Source of the DNA: Armillaria gallica | Taxonomy: Eukaryota; Basidiomycota; Agaricomycetes; Agaricales; Physalacriaceae | Direction of reading: 5' to 3' | Length of the DNA: 64,000 bases | Assembly: GCA_037576215.1 (NCBI GenBank) | Contig: JBANDB010000017.1 | Location: forward strand, 1,116,001 to 1,180,000 | Shown here: positions 1-11,571 of the stretch, one piece after another | Position numbering within the stretch: position 1 is the first letter of the stretch | How the letters are laid out: every line of letters begins with the position of its first letter | Position numbers and translations under genes: made by a program | Notes under the pieces: generated by a model | The model's input: the letters and a program-made list of their open reading frames with translations, nothing else | What the model was told of the DNA's origin: nothing | The model's database searches: none

Positions 1-543
1 ATGGTGGGGAAATCGTTTGAGTACAGCGAAGAAGTGAGCCAAGATCCGCCTGTTGTAACCTGTAAATAGACGTCGCCACCTGTACGCATAGTGCTTACCT
101 GATAACCCAGCCAAGTATGATGCAACCTGCAGCAGGCCTCCTGTTCCCGCTTGCTTCGCGGAGGCGTTACGCGAGTCCAAAGAATTAAGGACGCCGGCGC
201 CATATAAACTTGCTCGGAATCCTCCCCCACTCAATGCTATACCGACCCTGGGAGCATTCTCTGCAGAGAAGGTCATATTGTATCCTAGCGTGGAGCCATT
301 ACCTATCCACGTATTCCAAGCCTCTAGGGTGACGCGTTCTCGGCCTTGGATGAAGTCGATCTCGCTTGGATTCAGGCTTTGGTTTTGAGCGGAGAAGACG
401 CGGAGGAGAGAAGTCTGTGGACATGTTACTCCCGTGGAAGGTGCATAGTTTGTCACTGAAAGCCCTTGAGCGGCCACACGCGCGAGACAGAGCGTTAGGA
501 CGACTAGAACACGAGGCAGAGGGCTGCCAGAAAGCTGAAACAT
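1..543 (-). CDS. Lysophospholipase (phospholipase B), N-terminal part, cut by window edge
   Basis: The 5' end of a secreted fungal lysophospholipase, which removes fatty acyl chains from (lyso)phospholipids. Exon 1 (543 to 99) starts with a hydrophobic signal peptide (MFQLSGSPLPRVLVVLTLCL). It carries the family motif SGGGFRA in the context VGIALSGGGFRASLYGAGV, which forms the oxyanion hole. A 49-nt intron (98 to 50) splits the glycine of the nucleophile motif. After splicing the text reads LAGLSG then GSWLTSSLYS, matching the family's GLSGGSWL with its catalytic serine. Several N-glycosylation sequons (NQS, NGS, NMT, NAS) suit an extracellular or cell-surface enzyme. The rest of the protein, with the catalytic Asp, lies left of the window. 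Identity is firm; the exact paralogue cannot be told. Confidence 0.9.
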   Translation of the reverse strand, partial: MFQLSGSPLPRVLVVLTLCLARVAAQGLSVTNYAPSTGVTCPQTSLLRVFSAQNQSLNPSEIDFIQGRERVTLEAWNTWIGNGSTLGYNMTFSAENAPRVGIALSGGGFRASLYGAGVLNSLDSRNASAKQAGTGGLLQVASYLAGLSGKHYAYRWRRLFTGYNRRILAHFFAVLKRFPHH

Positions 544-938
544 CTAGAGGGGGGGTAACCAAGCGTGATTTCTGGTTTATCTCCCATGCTTTTATGATTA
601 CGTTGAAAGATCATCAAGTTTTGTTCCGATTGTTATTAACTTATAGCCAGGACATCTTTTCGCCCTGACGATGATCTCGACCACCACTGACCTGTTTCAC
701 CGACAGCGCCGACCATTAAAGCCTTGGTGGGCGAGTTTGAACGCCGATCTCAGTATATGAAATGTGGGACGGAATACTGTTTGACGTGAGCGGCGAAATA
801 GACGGAAACTGACCCGGGGCGCAAGTACGCTGGAAAACAAATGGAATTATATTACAGCTGTATGATACAAAACTAAAATGGGAATGATGAGAACTATAGG
901 ATATCGGAAGCAGAAGAATGTTAAACGTACCGGGGCGG
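544..938. other. Intergenic, PLB 5' side and MRPL27 3' side
   Basis: Holds the upstream region of the lysophospholipase gene and the 3' flank of the ribosomal protein gene. I see no coding signal. Short ORFs here have no codon-level resemblance to a family and no splice support. Confidence 0.5.
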
Positions 939-1527
939 TTATAGCACGCTCAGTTCCCTGAGCTTCTTCCCGGATGGCGTCTCCACTGAGGTAGGGACGG
1001 CCGATGAGTCAGCTACAGCCAGCTCGTTCGAGGGCGTCTTGTTTTTACCCTGCCCTTGCCGTTGACCAGCTGCTCGCCTCATGACCCTGAGAAAATGCTC
1101 CGGTGTAAGGCCTCCATTTGTCGCAAATTTTCCAAACGCCGCCCGTTCCTCCTCCTTGGTCAGATGTACATTGCGCTCGACATAGGGTTTGAGCTAGGGC
1201 CGGTCAGGACATATCCGGGGAGAGTCGAAAGGTCCACGCACAGGCGATGATTCTATTGCTTCGATGGGAGGTGCAATGAATATACGGACTTTCTCATCCA
1301 ACAAGCGGTATTTCGCTTTGCCACGGATTACATGTTTACCAGGTGCACCGGTTCGAGGACCACCAGATAAGGCCGTTTGTCTAGTGCCTATGACACGACG
1401 AGTCCTCAGTTTCAGGATTACATCGCCTCAATAGTAGATGCCGACCTTTGTAGAAGTCCTTTCCGGCGCGTTTTGAGGTGAGGGGTCGCCGCGACGCCTT
1501 TGAGAGCCGCGCCAATGTCGGGAACAT
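939..1527 (-). CDS. MRPL27: Mitochondrial large-subunit ribosomal protein L27/L41 (MRP-L27 family)
   Basis: A structural protein of the mitochondrial large ribosomal subunit. Three exons splice to about 160 residues. The N-terminus (MFPTLARLSKASRRPLTSKR) is a basic targeting-type sequence followed by the family signature KDFYKGTRQ, then GAPGKHVIRGKAKYRLLDE and the APPIEAIESSPLKPYV block. Intron 1 has the weak donor GTCGGC but is fixed by the KGTRQ motif; intron 2 starts GTGCGT after ESSP. The C-terminal third (TPEHFLRVMRRAAGQ and after) is less conserved, as usual in the family. It is transcribed divergently from TSR3, 110 bp away. Identity is firm. Confidence 0.9.
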
Positions 1528-1637
1528 GGGAAGAGAGAAATTTCAAGGCGTGAGAGAATGCAGAAAAAGGTTCTCACGATCCATCTGTCCGATCACTTTC
1601 CTCTTTCTGCCCTCCACGACTACTATTATACATCTCA
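1528..1637. promoter_or_regulatory. Short divergent promoter between MRPL27 and TSR3
   Basis: Only 110 bp separate the two start codons, so the promoters and 5' UTRs of both genes must share this stretch. It is pyrimidine-rich toward TSR3 (tttcctctttctgccctcc, 1597-1615), as is common around fungal transcription starts. No TATA box is seen. Confidence 0.6.
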
Positions 1638-2809
1638 ATGGGAAAGAAGAATTCAGATCTCTCTTCAGCATCATCTAGTCGTGGCAAACGTAGTAAGTCT
1701 GCTGGCCGTGGCCGTTCCCGTGGATCAGGATTCAAGCGTGGCGGGAGGAATGTTACCGGTTCTGATGAACGTCCGGAAAGTGCAATCGACAACATAGGTG
1801 AGAGTAGCACCGGTGATAGTGAAGATGGTGAAAAAGGTTGATATTTTTTCTCCGGTTTCACATCTGGGTACTGATTCTATCTGCAGAAGATGACACCACT
1901 ATCAATGTACCGGTCGCCATGTGGGTTAGTTCATCAGCACGACCAGAGGTTCATGCTTGACTCCAGACCAGGATTTTGACCATTGCGATCCACGACGATG
2001 TTCAGGAAAGAAACTTGCACGACTGGGTCTGATTCAAGAGCTGAGGGTGGGTTCGCGCTTTCGAGGCATCGTCGTCTCGTCAGTCTTGTTTCACTTCCTT
2101 GCATGATGCCAACGTTAATATGTCAAAATAGCCCAAAAGGAACATCAGTCATATCCCCTGCAGATAAGGAAATCGTTGAACAATGCGGACTTGCTGTCGT
2201 CGAGTGCTCTTGGGCGCGCCTTGACGACGTTCCTTTCTCCAAAATTGCCAGTCCTCATGAACGTCTCTGTGGGTCATACTACTTTTTCGAAACGCACGTT
2301 TACTCATACCTCCTCAAAGTACCCTACCTGATTGCCACCAATCCCACAAATTATGGGAAACCTTGGCGGCTCAACTGTGTTGAAGCGTTGGCCGCTGCTT
2401 TTTACATCACCGGCTTCGATTCATATGCTGAGAAACTGTTGTCGGGTTTTGGATGGGGCGGTTCATTTTGGAGCGTCAACAAGTAAATTTTTCTTCCTTT
2501 GCTATCATCCATCACTACTTATAGTCCACCTCGCAGGACGTATTTGGAACAATACAGGACATGTACTTCGTCCGCCGAGATCAGCGACACACAGGAGAAG
2601 ATAATCAAAGACCTGGAGCAAAGCTGGGAGGAATCTCGTCGGGAAAAGGGTGAGCCTTACGCTTTGTCGGTGAATAGTGACTCATCTTTTCACCAGACAA
2701 TGCCGGGGATGACGAAGATCTCTTGTTTAAAAACCCGAACCATCAACATCCTGAAAGTGACGAAGAAGATCCTCCCGTTTCTGGTGACGATGATGAAGAG
2801 ACTCGTTGA
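1638..2809 (+). CDS. TSR3: 18S rRNA aminocarboxypropyltransferase TSR3
   Basis: Transfers the 3-amino-3-carboxypropyl group of SAM to the hypermodified pseudouridine of 18S rRNA, a late cytoplasmic step of 40S maturation. The first exon codes for a basic, RG/S-rich leader. Introns lie at 1837-1886 and 1925-1971, with more downstream. The conserved core reads [20 protein letters not shown], then FRGIVVSPKG, ISPADKEIVEQ, GLAVVECSWARLDDVPF, LPYLIATNPTNYGKPWRLN and AAAFYITGFDSYAEKLLSGF, all in family order. The tail is acidic (Asp/Glu-rich) and disordered, as in other Tsr3 proteins. The start is the first ATG in frame with the core. All introns are 45-65 nt with GT-AG borders. Confidence 0.93.
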
Positions 2810-3459
2810 TTAAGCCCACACTATCAGGACCATGTAGCCAGGAAGGTGCTCAGTTTATCTATGTAATGTAAAGTTTTTTCCGATATTAGTGACAGTATCG
2901 TCTAGGGCACTCAAGCAGGATGGTTTCGGTCCCATTCTATCCCTTCTTGAAAGCAGGGGAGTCCATAATGCTCATGCCATGAAGGCAGTTGCGAAGCTAA
3001 AGCAAGACGCACCAGACATACATTTCAGATATAGAAGCGGTCGAGTCAGACTAACACGAGTCACCTTCCGCGTTGAATCTGACTGTCTGATACTGTACGG
3101 CTAGTAGACTGCAGTAACACGTTGAGCCGGAAGTTGTCATGACTGCTTTGTGCGTTAGCCATCAAAAGTGTTATATATACAGTGAAGGTTAACAGAAGCC
3201 AGTTCGATGGACGTCTCCTTGCAATGAGAATGACTCGAATACTAAATGAATCAGTTGTTCAACACCATCGTCTTTATAGCGGGTTGAGAAGTCCTCATTG
3301 AATAATCTTCACATTTATTTTACTACTTATGTCGGACGCGGTTCGGGAGGTTCCGGATGAGTCCCGAGGAAAATTTCAAATGACACCACCCTGACTGAAG
3401 CCAAACACAACCACACGCGTCGCAATTGTCCCACGCCTCTCCGTTTGTCTTTTGACCAC
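2810..3459. other. Intergenic between TSR3 and CENP-C
   Basis: A 71-codon open frame at 2889-3104 (+) starts with a non-ATG codon and resembles nothing I know. An AT-rich tract gtgttatatatacag (3170-3184) could serve as a distant TATA-like element. Otherwise nothing is seen. Confidence 0.4.
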
Positions 3460-5345
3460 ATGCCTTCGACACCAAGACGCAGCAGCGTAGGCACCTCAAA
3501 ACGCGATAAGCCTCATGTACCCTACCGTGGCGACAACCCAGACGTTGGGAAGAAGACTGGTGTTACGGTAAAAAGAGTAATAGCCCGGGGCGACGGTTTC
3601 GAGCCATTCGAGCAGCTCCTGCAGCAAGCCGACCAGCGAACACCGCCGGCAAAAAAGAGAAAAAGACGAGGAGATTCGGAATCGGAAGATGACATTGTGG
3701 ATGAGGATGGGGAACAGGATATGGAGTTGGATGATAGTAAGTCCAGAATAGTATCAGAGTCGCAAATTATCGACAAGTCGCACAGGTCCCATTCATTACA
3801 TTGCGAATACTCGAAAACCCGCTACACCCTCGTCCTCAAGACGCATAGGCTCTTCTTCACGCCCAGTAGCCAGAGTATCTGATGTGGACTTTGATCGAGT
3901 CCCGTCACCTCGCCTTCAGTCCAGTCGTTCGAACGGCCGGGGGCGGTCCCGACTATCAGAAACAGTAACCGCTCAAGATATAGCAGATGAACAACTTGAA
4001 CACTCTGAAGATCAAGATGGTGACGCGATGAATAATGGAGACTACGACAATTTTGGCCAAGATGATGTACCATCGCCGCAGCAAACCAGTTTCATGGAGA
4101 TGGACCGTGACGATGACGATGAACAGCAGGGTGACGCCGACGAAACCCTTCCTACTGTCACTTCAGCCAAGAAGTCTAAGAAGGGTAAACAACGGGTCAC
4201 ATTGGAAGAGCTTGACGATGACGTCGAGGCTGGTATTGCTCATGAACTCGAACAGCTAGATCGGGAGCCTCTATCAGATGAAGATGAAGAACTTTCTCAG
4301 AAAAAGGTGCGGGTGGAGAAGGCGAAGGCAAAGAAGAAGGCCGTTAGTACTAGCAGCCGCCGACTGAAAGAGAATCGTAGTGCGTATCATTCCTTGCCTC
4401 ATGTCCTATAACTAATGTTTTGTCAGGCATGTCACCTGAAGGCGTGCGTCGAAGTAAGAGACTGCCTTGTAAACCTTTACAGTGGTGGCGTTTAGAGAAG
4501 CGAGTGTATGGTCGCATAACCGAGGGGCGTATCCTCGTTCCTGAAGTGAAGGAAATTCGACGGTTGGCCCCAGAACCTGTCGAGCCACTCGGTTCGAAGA
4601 AGAGAAAGAGATCGACCCGAAGCAAGAGTAAAGCACCTGCGGAGTACCCCGATCCTAATCCAGAGAAAGGCTGGGATGACGAGACCAACACGCACTGTGA
4701 AGTACTTGGGTACCCTGATGGCCAACCCCGCATGCGGCGTGAGTTTTGTGCCTTTGTCTTTCATGCGTGGCTAACACAGTCATCCAGGCATCGCATGTAC
4801 GGCACGAATGGTGAATGTTCAACAGGCTGCAAATAGCAATTGGTTCTTCGAAAAGATCTTCGGCGATGGGAATTTCATGGCTGCTGGGCAGATGCTTATT
4901 CCACCGCGAAGTCGAAAGCAATCTAAACGTTCAAAGGACAATACTTATGTATGTTCCATGAAACTTTATCAGTTCTCGGTTGATATTTATTTCGTTGGCA
5001 GATCTTCTATATTATGGAGGGCGCCATCAATCTGAGAATCCACGAAACTAGCATGATCCTTTGCGCTGGCGCCATGTTCATGGTCCCTCGAGGTAAGTAG
5101 CACAGATTTCCCCTCGCACAGGGCTGCATATATTGAATCTTCTCTCAGGCAATGCATACTTCATCGAAAATATTGCCGAACGGGACGCCAAACTGTTTTT
5201 CAGCCAGGCACGTGAAGACACCTCATCTGAAGCGCTCCGACCTGTCTCGGCAGGCGGAAGGTCATCGAGCGCTGGGGCACGAGCTGAGGGAGCGCCGAAT
5301 GTTGAGAACCCTGCTCCGAAGAGGGCTGCGTCTTCGAAGATTTAA
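3460..5345 (+). CDS. MIF2: Inner-kinetochore protein CENP-C / Mif2
   Basis: Bridges the CENP-A nucleosome and the outer kinetochore. Six exons give about 540 residues. The N-terminus (MPSTPRRSSVGTSKRDKPHV) followed by VGKKTGV and GDGFEPFEQLLQQAD is the Mif2 N-terminal region that contacts the Mis12 complex. A long acidic linker follows. The CENP-C motif is RRSKRLPCKPLQWW (about 4447-4488), the Arg-anchor and Trp pair that bind CENP-A. The C-terminal cupin dimerisation domain follows: NSNWFFEKIFGDGNFMAAGQ, YIMEGAINLRIHETSMILCA and GNAYFIENI. The first intron is 3737-3785. The ATG at 3460 was chosen because the earlier in-frame codons begin only at a TTG. Identity is firm. Confidence 0.93.
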
Positions 5346-5557
5346 ATGTATAACTCAGGGACGTTATTCTTTGATTCTTTTAATTGGATTGTATTCATAT
5401 CACCCTATCACACCACGTATTATTATACTTCTTTCTGCGTCTCGATCTGTATGGCAACTATGTTGAAACGTATCGTGTTGTATCTCTATTCATCGTTTTT
5501 TAAGCTCCAGTGTTGCACTAACAGTTCACCGGCTTACTGTGGCAACTCTACGAACAG

Positions 5558-6102
5558 ATGGACAGGGAAGAGGGTCTGACCGAGGCGTATCAGCCGCAGT
5601 ACAGAAACATCACGATTCCAGGACATATAACCGGCGAATCTGCAACGTTTGGATCTGTCCGACTGTTTGGAATTTACAGGAAACCCTCCCTGTTGATCAG
5701 TGACAAAGACACACGCCGCATGAGTCTGGTGGGGTCACTTTAGCCTTCAGGTATGAATGGCGCTCGGAGAGCTGTTTTTAAACCTAGCTGAAATTTTATA
5801 ATAGCGTCAGGTTGCCTCCAGTTGGCACGCCAGCGCGTTCAAGCGAGGAAGAAGTAGCCTACTATGTGGGTTCAACAACAGCTAGTCGTACAGGATTATG
5901 CACTAATGTCTATCCTCATTATTCAATTGGCTAGACTTATTATACGGCGATAAAGTTTCAGGGCGCGATGTGGGCTGTGGGCCGCACGCCTTTGTTCGAT
6001 TCTCCGTCATGTATCTCAAAAGTGCGTGCGGTTCCTTGGGGCGCTCTTCGAAAGGGGCAGATCACACTGAAGCACAGGCTTAGCGAAAGGTACTATCTTG
6101 GC
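5558..6102 (+). CDS. Uncharacterised small protein, tentative three-exon model
   Basis: I do not recognise it. Three open segments join in phase 0: 5558 to about 5733 (MDREEGLTEAYQPQYRNI and on), about 5794 to 5864 (ending TPARSSEEEVAYY) and about 5936 to 6102 (TYYTAIKFQGAMWAVG to LSERYYLG, stop). The introns would be gtgggg...acctag and gtgggt...ggctag. Codon choice looks coding, and the open frame continues upstream of the ATG (FTGLLWQLYEQ) behind a possible acceptor. The real start may therefore lie further 5', and the last exon may splice onward into the 6.2-6.8 kb region. About 140 residues, no signal peptide or membrane segment. Confidence 0.35.
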
Positions 6103-8229
6103 TGAACCTAATATCAAGGACCAGTGTAATTCCCTTGTGAGTTACTTCGAACTTTCGCATTTGTATCCAATAATATCTGACTGTTTTATCATGACAGCCA
6201 ATGCTTCTATAGATATCACACGCATTGCCCCATGCTTCCCGCGCTCGTATAGTGTGTGTTATTGCAGTACATATTATTTGCTCAGTCGGAGCAAAGGAAC
6301 CTCCGATGATAATCATACGCAGGCGCATCATGCCGATCTCGGCCATCATTCAACTTCTGACATAAGCCGTGGTTTTCCACGATGATGACGTACTTCCTAT
6401 CGAGAAACGTCGTGGACGCATCTTGCCAGTCTTAGGGTTATCGATTTATCGCTGAAGCTTGGAGTTTCGCTGCAAGATAACGATGTGCCAGACACTCAGA
6501 ACTCAGAAATAAATATGCTTATATTATATAGTATGCTTTCGGTATCTGACCTACTAGTGTGACTACTGATTTCTCTTCAACGTCTGCTCCAGATCACGCG
6601 ATAATTTTCTGGGAGTCGAAATCCCACTCGGATCAAGGACATAGTACTGCCCCGATTCCATATGATTGGCGGCCTTATCTTATAAGTCCGCTTCCATAAT
6701 CCGATATCGGCATGTCCACCTGTATATGCACTGTTAGCTTGAATTAATTGTCCACAGACCAACTTTGCGCACAAAATCGATCGTGCCCGTCTGTCTATGC
6801 AAGGCTGGGACGTTTAGCTTCTTTAGATCATTTCCCGCTTCTTATGGCGCCGGAATATCGAGGCCGTTTAGTTCACACAACTCGGTTTCCTGGGCTATTC
6901 TACTCAGTGGAGGACATCTATATCGATACATCTAGGCCATCTTACAACTCCGAAAGCTTACCATTTGACAACGCTGATCATTTTTTACTTCATCTAATAG
7001 TATGTTGTAAGGAGATTTGACTTCCTGTGACATCACTGGTTTCCTTGATGGCTACGCCTCGAATCTTGCACTGCCGCCAACCGCGCGTAATTCCATGCAT
7101 CATTTATCTTGGCCCATAGTACCGATTCTCAATGCAGTACATTGATCATGTCAAGCGGATTCATATACATCTTAGGCCTACGACAGCCCCGGTATGGCTA
7201 CTAAACTGCGGAGAATTTGTACTTGGCGCTATCCTTGGCGGCGTTGACGTGGTCTGTGGAACTCAACCATCTGTTTAAGTTCGACGCCAATCAAGAATTC
7301 ATTAAATAGTGATTTTCCGAATGGCCGGATTTCAACTGCGGTTTTCCGGTGCTATGCGCATCATTTTTTACCTATGCCGGGTTTGTCGGTCTGATTATCT
7401 TATCCTGAACTGCCACTGATCTTTTCGGACACGGATTCGCAGGAACTTGACGCCTCGCCATCAGCGTTTCACTGACGTACAAATCAAGGTATCCTGCATT
7501 GCGATGCAGCCGGGAAGCATTATCGGGAGGCTTCCGTCCGCTTCCTTGATACATATCTCTCACTAAGCGGAGCTTCTACACCGGTCTCGTTCCTCCTGCC
7601 AGTGCGAAGTGATGGCCACTGTTTTCCTTTAGGAAATCACGACTTTTTGGAATTGCTGTTGCAATCTGAGATGAAACCATTCTCTGCTGCAAGGGGTAGG
7701 CTTCCCTTTTTTGTCGCTTGGTCGGACCTGATGCTGCGGGACTGTCAGATCTACGCAGCCTGAGCTCACACAAGGTCCACGAATCCCGAACACACATGAC
7801 TCGGGCTTCAAGGTCTTTAGAACTCGTTGAAAGGTGCTTGTGTGCATTCATGACGCTTTTTGCGTCTGTCGGACGTAGTTTCGGCGAGGATGAAATGGGA
7901 CAACTCGTACAATGGCGTTTAGTTGCATCTTTCGTGGTTGCCGCTTCGGTACCCCACGGTATTCCCATAACTGGAAAGCTGAGTACTTGTATCGGGTCAG
8001 ATCGTCCTTTTTATATGAGGCAGATCCTACAAGGTTTTACCTCGTGGCCTCTCTCACAGTCCCACGGTAGTATTGCGTTTCTGACTCGCTGCGCCTCCTT
8101 TTAAAGAATTGACCTTCCCCGCTACTGAGCTACCCTTCTAGCCCATACCTTCCACTGAGAATCCCATTGATAATGCCTGCATTCCCATTGTTTTCTTCAT
8201 GTTTTTCTCGCAGTCGGGATTCTCTAACC
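6103..8229. other. Gene-poor stretch, no supported gene
   Basis: About 2.1 kb without a gene I can support. A short exon-like piece follows an acceptor near 6758 (TNFAHKIDRARLSMQGWDV then stop), possibly a terminal exon of the preceding weak gene. A 130-codon frame on the minus strand (7576-7968) has no recognisable motif and no splice context. No terminal repeats or transposase motifs were seen. It may be long regulatory or decayed sequence. Confidence 0.4.
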
Positions 8230-8655
8230 ATGCCCGACTACTATCGCACCACTCGCGTGGAGGATTACGGTCCTTACTTAAGGACCGCACAGTCAAGTCC
8301 AGACTTATATGTTTGTGTCCTTCTCTATCTCAAGTTTGTCGTCCTTATGCCAAACTTTCCAGACTCGCTCCGGTGCTAAGACACGGGAAAGTCAGGAAGA
8401 CAGATGCAGCTTTCTTTTGGTGAGTCCATACTTCAATGGCGTGATCTTCTTTATCTGACTATTTGATTAGCCCGACTTCGACGACGGAGAATTTGGGTCT
8501 GGAAGCGACACTGAAGATCGTTACAAACGGAATCGCTTTCAGGTCTTTGAGGTATTGCGGACCATTTTAATCCTGGAAACTCCTAACGACCTTTACAGAG
8601 AGTCGTAGCCCTCTTCAGACGGCGAAGTCGAAAACACAGCCATACACAGTATTGA
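8230..8655 (+). CDS. Small basic uncharacterised protein, four exons
   Basis: I do not recognise the family. A model of about 91 residues joins four exons, all in phase 0: MPDYYRTTRVEDYGPYLRTA to PDLY, then TRSGAKTRESQEDRCSFLL, then PDFDDGEFGSGSDTEDRY to QVFE, then RVVALFRRRSRKHSHTQY and stop. The middle intron has a consensus GTGAGT donor and gattag acceptor. The start has a favourable context (aaccatg). The protein is hydrophilic with an acidic middle and a very basic C-terminus, suggesting a nuclear or nucleic-acid-bound protein, but that is inference only. Confidence 0.4.
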
Positions 8656-9526
8656 GGTGGCGCCGCCATTGCTGCGTGGCCATCAATCTTGTACATTAAC
8701 CCTTAAATTGCGCTCCATCTTACACTAAATAGTCCGTCAGCCTACTAGTACTTATTTTAGTCAGTAATTAAGATATATGATCAGCAGGAATGTACATTAC
8801 TTATGGTGTTAATTGAGTTGACTCGGACTGTTTTTCAGTAATCCTCTGAAGTATTGGATATGAGTTCAACGTTCAACGTTCAGCTACTGCCTACACATGA
8901 GTGGCCTATATCCCTTGGACAGACAAGCGATGTACGTGTACAAGCTTGAAAAACGCGTAAACGGCATCGGGTATTTTCACTTTGCGAATCCGTCAAACCC
9001 GAAAGCGGTCCAAATATAGTAGTAGGCCCCCGGTATCTGGTGGCACGTGGCGTTGACAATAACCTTCTTGGCTTCTCTCCCAACAAAGCCTCCGGTTCGC
9101 AGGTAGCGGTCTGCGGTATGTTTCAATCGCAGCATCTACTACCGAACAGTTCGGAAGCACCCCAGTCTCTCATTTTTTCGAGGTCCTGCACCGACCGGTA
9201 CGTATGTTATGCAGACAGTACTTCTTCATGGGCGCACCATGTAAGAATGAACGTGTTCCTCGTCAGGCATTTTTCTTGCGACCCAAGTGGAACAGCATGC
9301 ATCAGGCATCGTGTCTGAAGACTTGTTGACGTATTATGTCGTACCCAGAGTTTGCCTGCGATTAGCCGCTACTTCGACGCATAAGTACATGTTTCATTTT
9401 CACGAAACCGAATCAACCTTGACTCTGCCATCTTCGTCCGTCTTTGCATTTGGTCCGTAGAGGTTTCATCGATCATCCCTCATTCTTCAAGTTTTCTCAC
9501 TAGCATTCAGGTAGAGCTCAGGCGCC
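8656..9526. other. Intergenic upstream of the F-box gene
   Basis: A 92-codon frame (9040-9318, +) that starts with GTG has no recognisable content. The part just before 9527 is pyrimidine-rich, typical of a fungal 5' flank. Nothing else seen. Confidence 0.4.
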
Positions 9527-11147
9527 ATGCCAGCTTTAAAAGATACTCTAACGGTGTTCGGCGAAGTCCAACTCGAACCCGGCTTCAAGTTGCCAAGTAG
9601 ATGTGCAACGCAAGAGACCTGTACTCCAGCTGAGGCATCAGGTTAGTTCTTTGACCCTTAGCCGTATCCAGGTATACTGACCAGAAAGTAATACCAGCCA
9701 TATCGAAAGTACCCAACGAAATTTTGTCAGAAATATTCGTTGCCTATTCCCGGCTTCGTCTTCATGACATTTGTGATGCGGGGGGCCCCCGGCTGTTGGA
9801 GATGGTATGCCCTTGGTGGAGAGATATTGCTATATCTTCTCCACGTGTGTGGTCCTCCTTCGGTGTGGTTGCACGGCAGGATAGTGATAGCGGCTGCACT
9901 GCGCTAATGGCCAGCACGCTGCAAACCTATCTCTCTCGCTCTGCGAGTTGTCCACTCTCGTTCACTTTCGCAAGCCGGTCCAGCAGCTCCCATCTTCTAC
10001 TCGACGTACTTGTGTCACATTCCGACCGGTGGATGAATATTGCATTTGACATGCCATCATGTTTGTATCAGTCCCTTACGCCGATTCGCAATTGCCTTCC
10101 TCTCCTGCATTCTCTATCTCTCAAAGATGCTACTACACTCCAAAATGAAATCATACGCAGCGAACTGAGTTCATTCCAGTTCGCTCCGAGATTGCAGGAG
10201 CTTACCCTCTGCGGATCTTGGAACGTCAGTCAGGATTCGTTTCCTTGGCATCAATTGAGCTATTTCTGCGACGAAGGCGGACAGTGTACCCCACCCCTCG
10301 ACATGTTACTTTCCATGTCCCGTCTGGAGGAGTTGATTTATCGGCCAGCTGTGAAGTACATCCTGCCAATATCCGAGGTGCATGTTCTACCGCAGTTAAA
10401 GAGGATCCGTATACTATCAGGGTATCACTTGAACGCCTTCCTTGATAGTGTATCGACGCCTTCCGTTCAGGAGATCACGTTGGATGACATGTGCTTCCGC
10501 TATGAGACGAAATGCGTCACCCAAATTCTTCAAAACCTTCTCACACGCTCCAGGACGTGTTTGATGACGCTCAACATCGATTACCTTGCGTCCGGCGATG
10601 CCTCGCATCTTTTGCGTTTATTTCAATGCACTCCTCATCTGACGACCCTCGGTATCCGATACTGGTCATCCCCAGAGCTATCGAAGCTATGTAGGGCCCT
10701 GGCAGAGGACTGTAGCATCCTACCAGACCTACAAACCCTCAGCCTGCAGAGCGACCTCACGACCGCCGTTTATGACGTCGTAGATATGATAGGATGCCGT
10801 TGGCGTCCCATGTCTGGTAATGACAAGCAACTCCAGTCAGTCAAGCTTTCCGGTTATCCCATCTATGATATGTCATGTCTCTTGAGCTTGCGAAGATTCT
10901 CCGAGGAGGGATTGGATGTGTGCTTCAGTATGTAATCATCTGTATCGAGAGTCTTGCTTCACTTTTTCCGTTGGTTAATGGGATCTTCAGGAAAGAGCAC
11001 CTGGCAAAGTTGAGTGCTGAACTACCTTGGGAGAGAGCGTTGAGGCAGGACGTTTCGGTTTCATCTCATCATATCTGGACTCGTACGCCCAGCTCACAGG
11101 CATCACAAAGGTTGAATAGTGCCGCTACGGTACCTGTACCTCCGTGA
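9527..11147 (+). CDS. F-box domain protein
   Basis: A likely substrate-recognition subunit of an SCF ubiquitin ligase, about 500 residues. Exon 1 (MPALKDTLTVFGEVQLE) splices at a GTTAGT donor to the F-box: SAISKVPNEILSEIFVAY, then VCPWWRDIAISSPRVWSS, the W-W-x-x-A-x-x-x-P-x-x-W pattern of agaricomycete F-box proteins. A leucine-rich-repeat-like body follows (LPLLHSLSLKDA, PRLQELTLCGSW, PQLKRIRILSGY, PHLTTLGIRYWS, PDLQTLSLQSD). The long second exon ends at a TAA directly inside the strong donor GTATGT (10928). Splicing there to 10991 adds a 50-residue tail (RKEHLAKLSAELPWER and on), so I extend the gene to 11147. Such F-box genes are heavily expanded in mushrooms; the target is unknown. Confidence 0.85.
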
Positions 11148-11571
11148 CGCGTCAATTTGATCAGGTGACGTGACTTGACGAGCTTTTTCTCTCTCCTACT
11201 CGAGGCTTCAAGTTCGCTGCTTAGTTCGCGTCCCGCTGCCATGCACACCACATTGTTGACCAACAACAGCATTGTTCTCGCCAGTTTGTTCTTCTAAGTT
11301 TGTATAACATGCCCGCCCAAATCCCACCACATTCTTTTGGCTATGAGAATTTGGACGTGCTTGGTGTCCTGATGCCATAACAGGGTATAACATCGCTCGA
11401 AGTCTTCATTGTTGGGCATGCCACTAATTTCGGAGAAAGGCGTGAACGTAACGTCCATTGTCCAAAAACAACTCGAAGGGTTCGCAAAACGAGCCTTACT
11501 CTGGATATATAACATGGTCGATTCTCTGGTATCTGCACCCCTCGCTCCTCGTATCAATAGTACGACTTGCA
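11148..11571. other. Intergenic upstream of the 11.6-kb gene
   Basis: Open frames on both strands here begin at TTG or GTG and lack motifs. Probably promoter and 5' UTR of the next gene. Confidence 0.4.

Noticed and set aside
2889..3104. 71-codon frame after TSR3
   Set aside because: Non-ATG start, no motif, lies in the 3' flank.
7576..7968. 130-codon minus-strand frame in the gene-poor island
   Set aside because: No motif or conserved-looking pattern, and a similar-length frame runs on the opposite strand.
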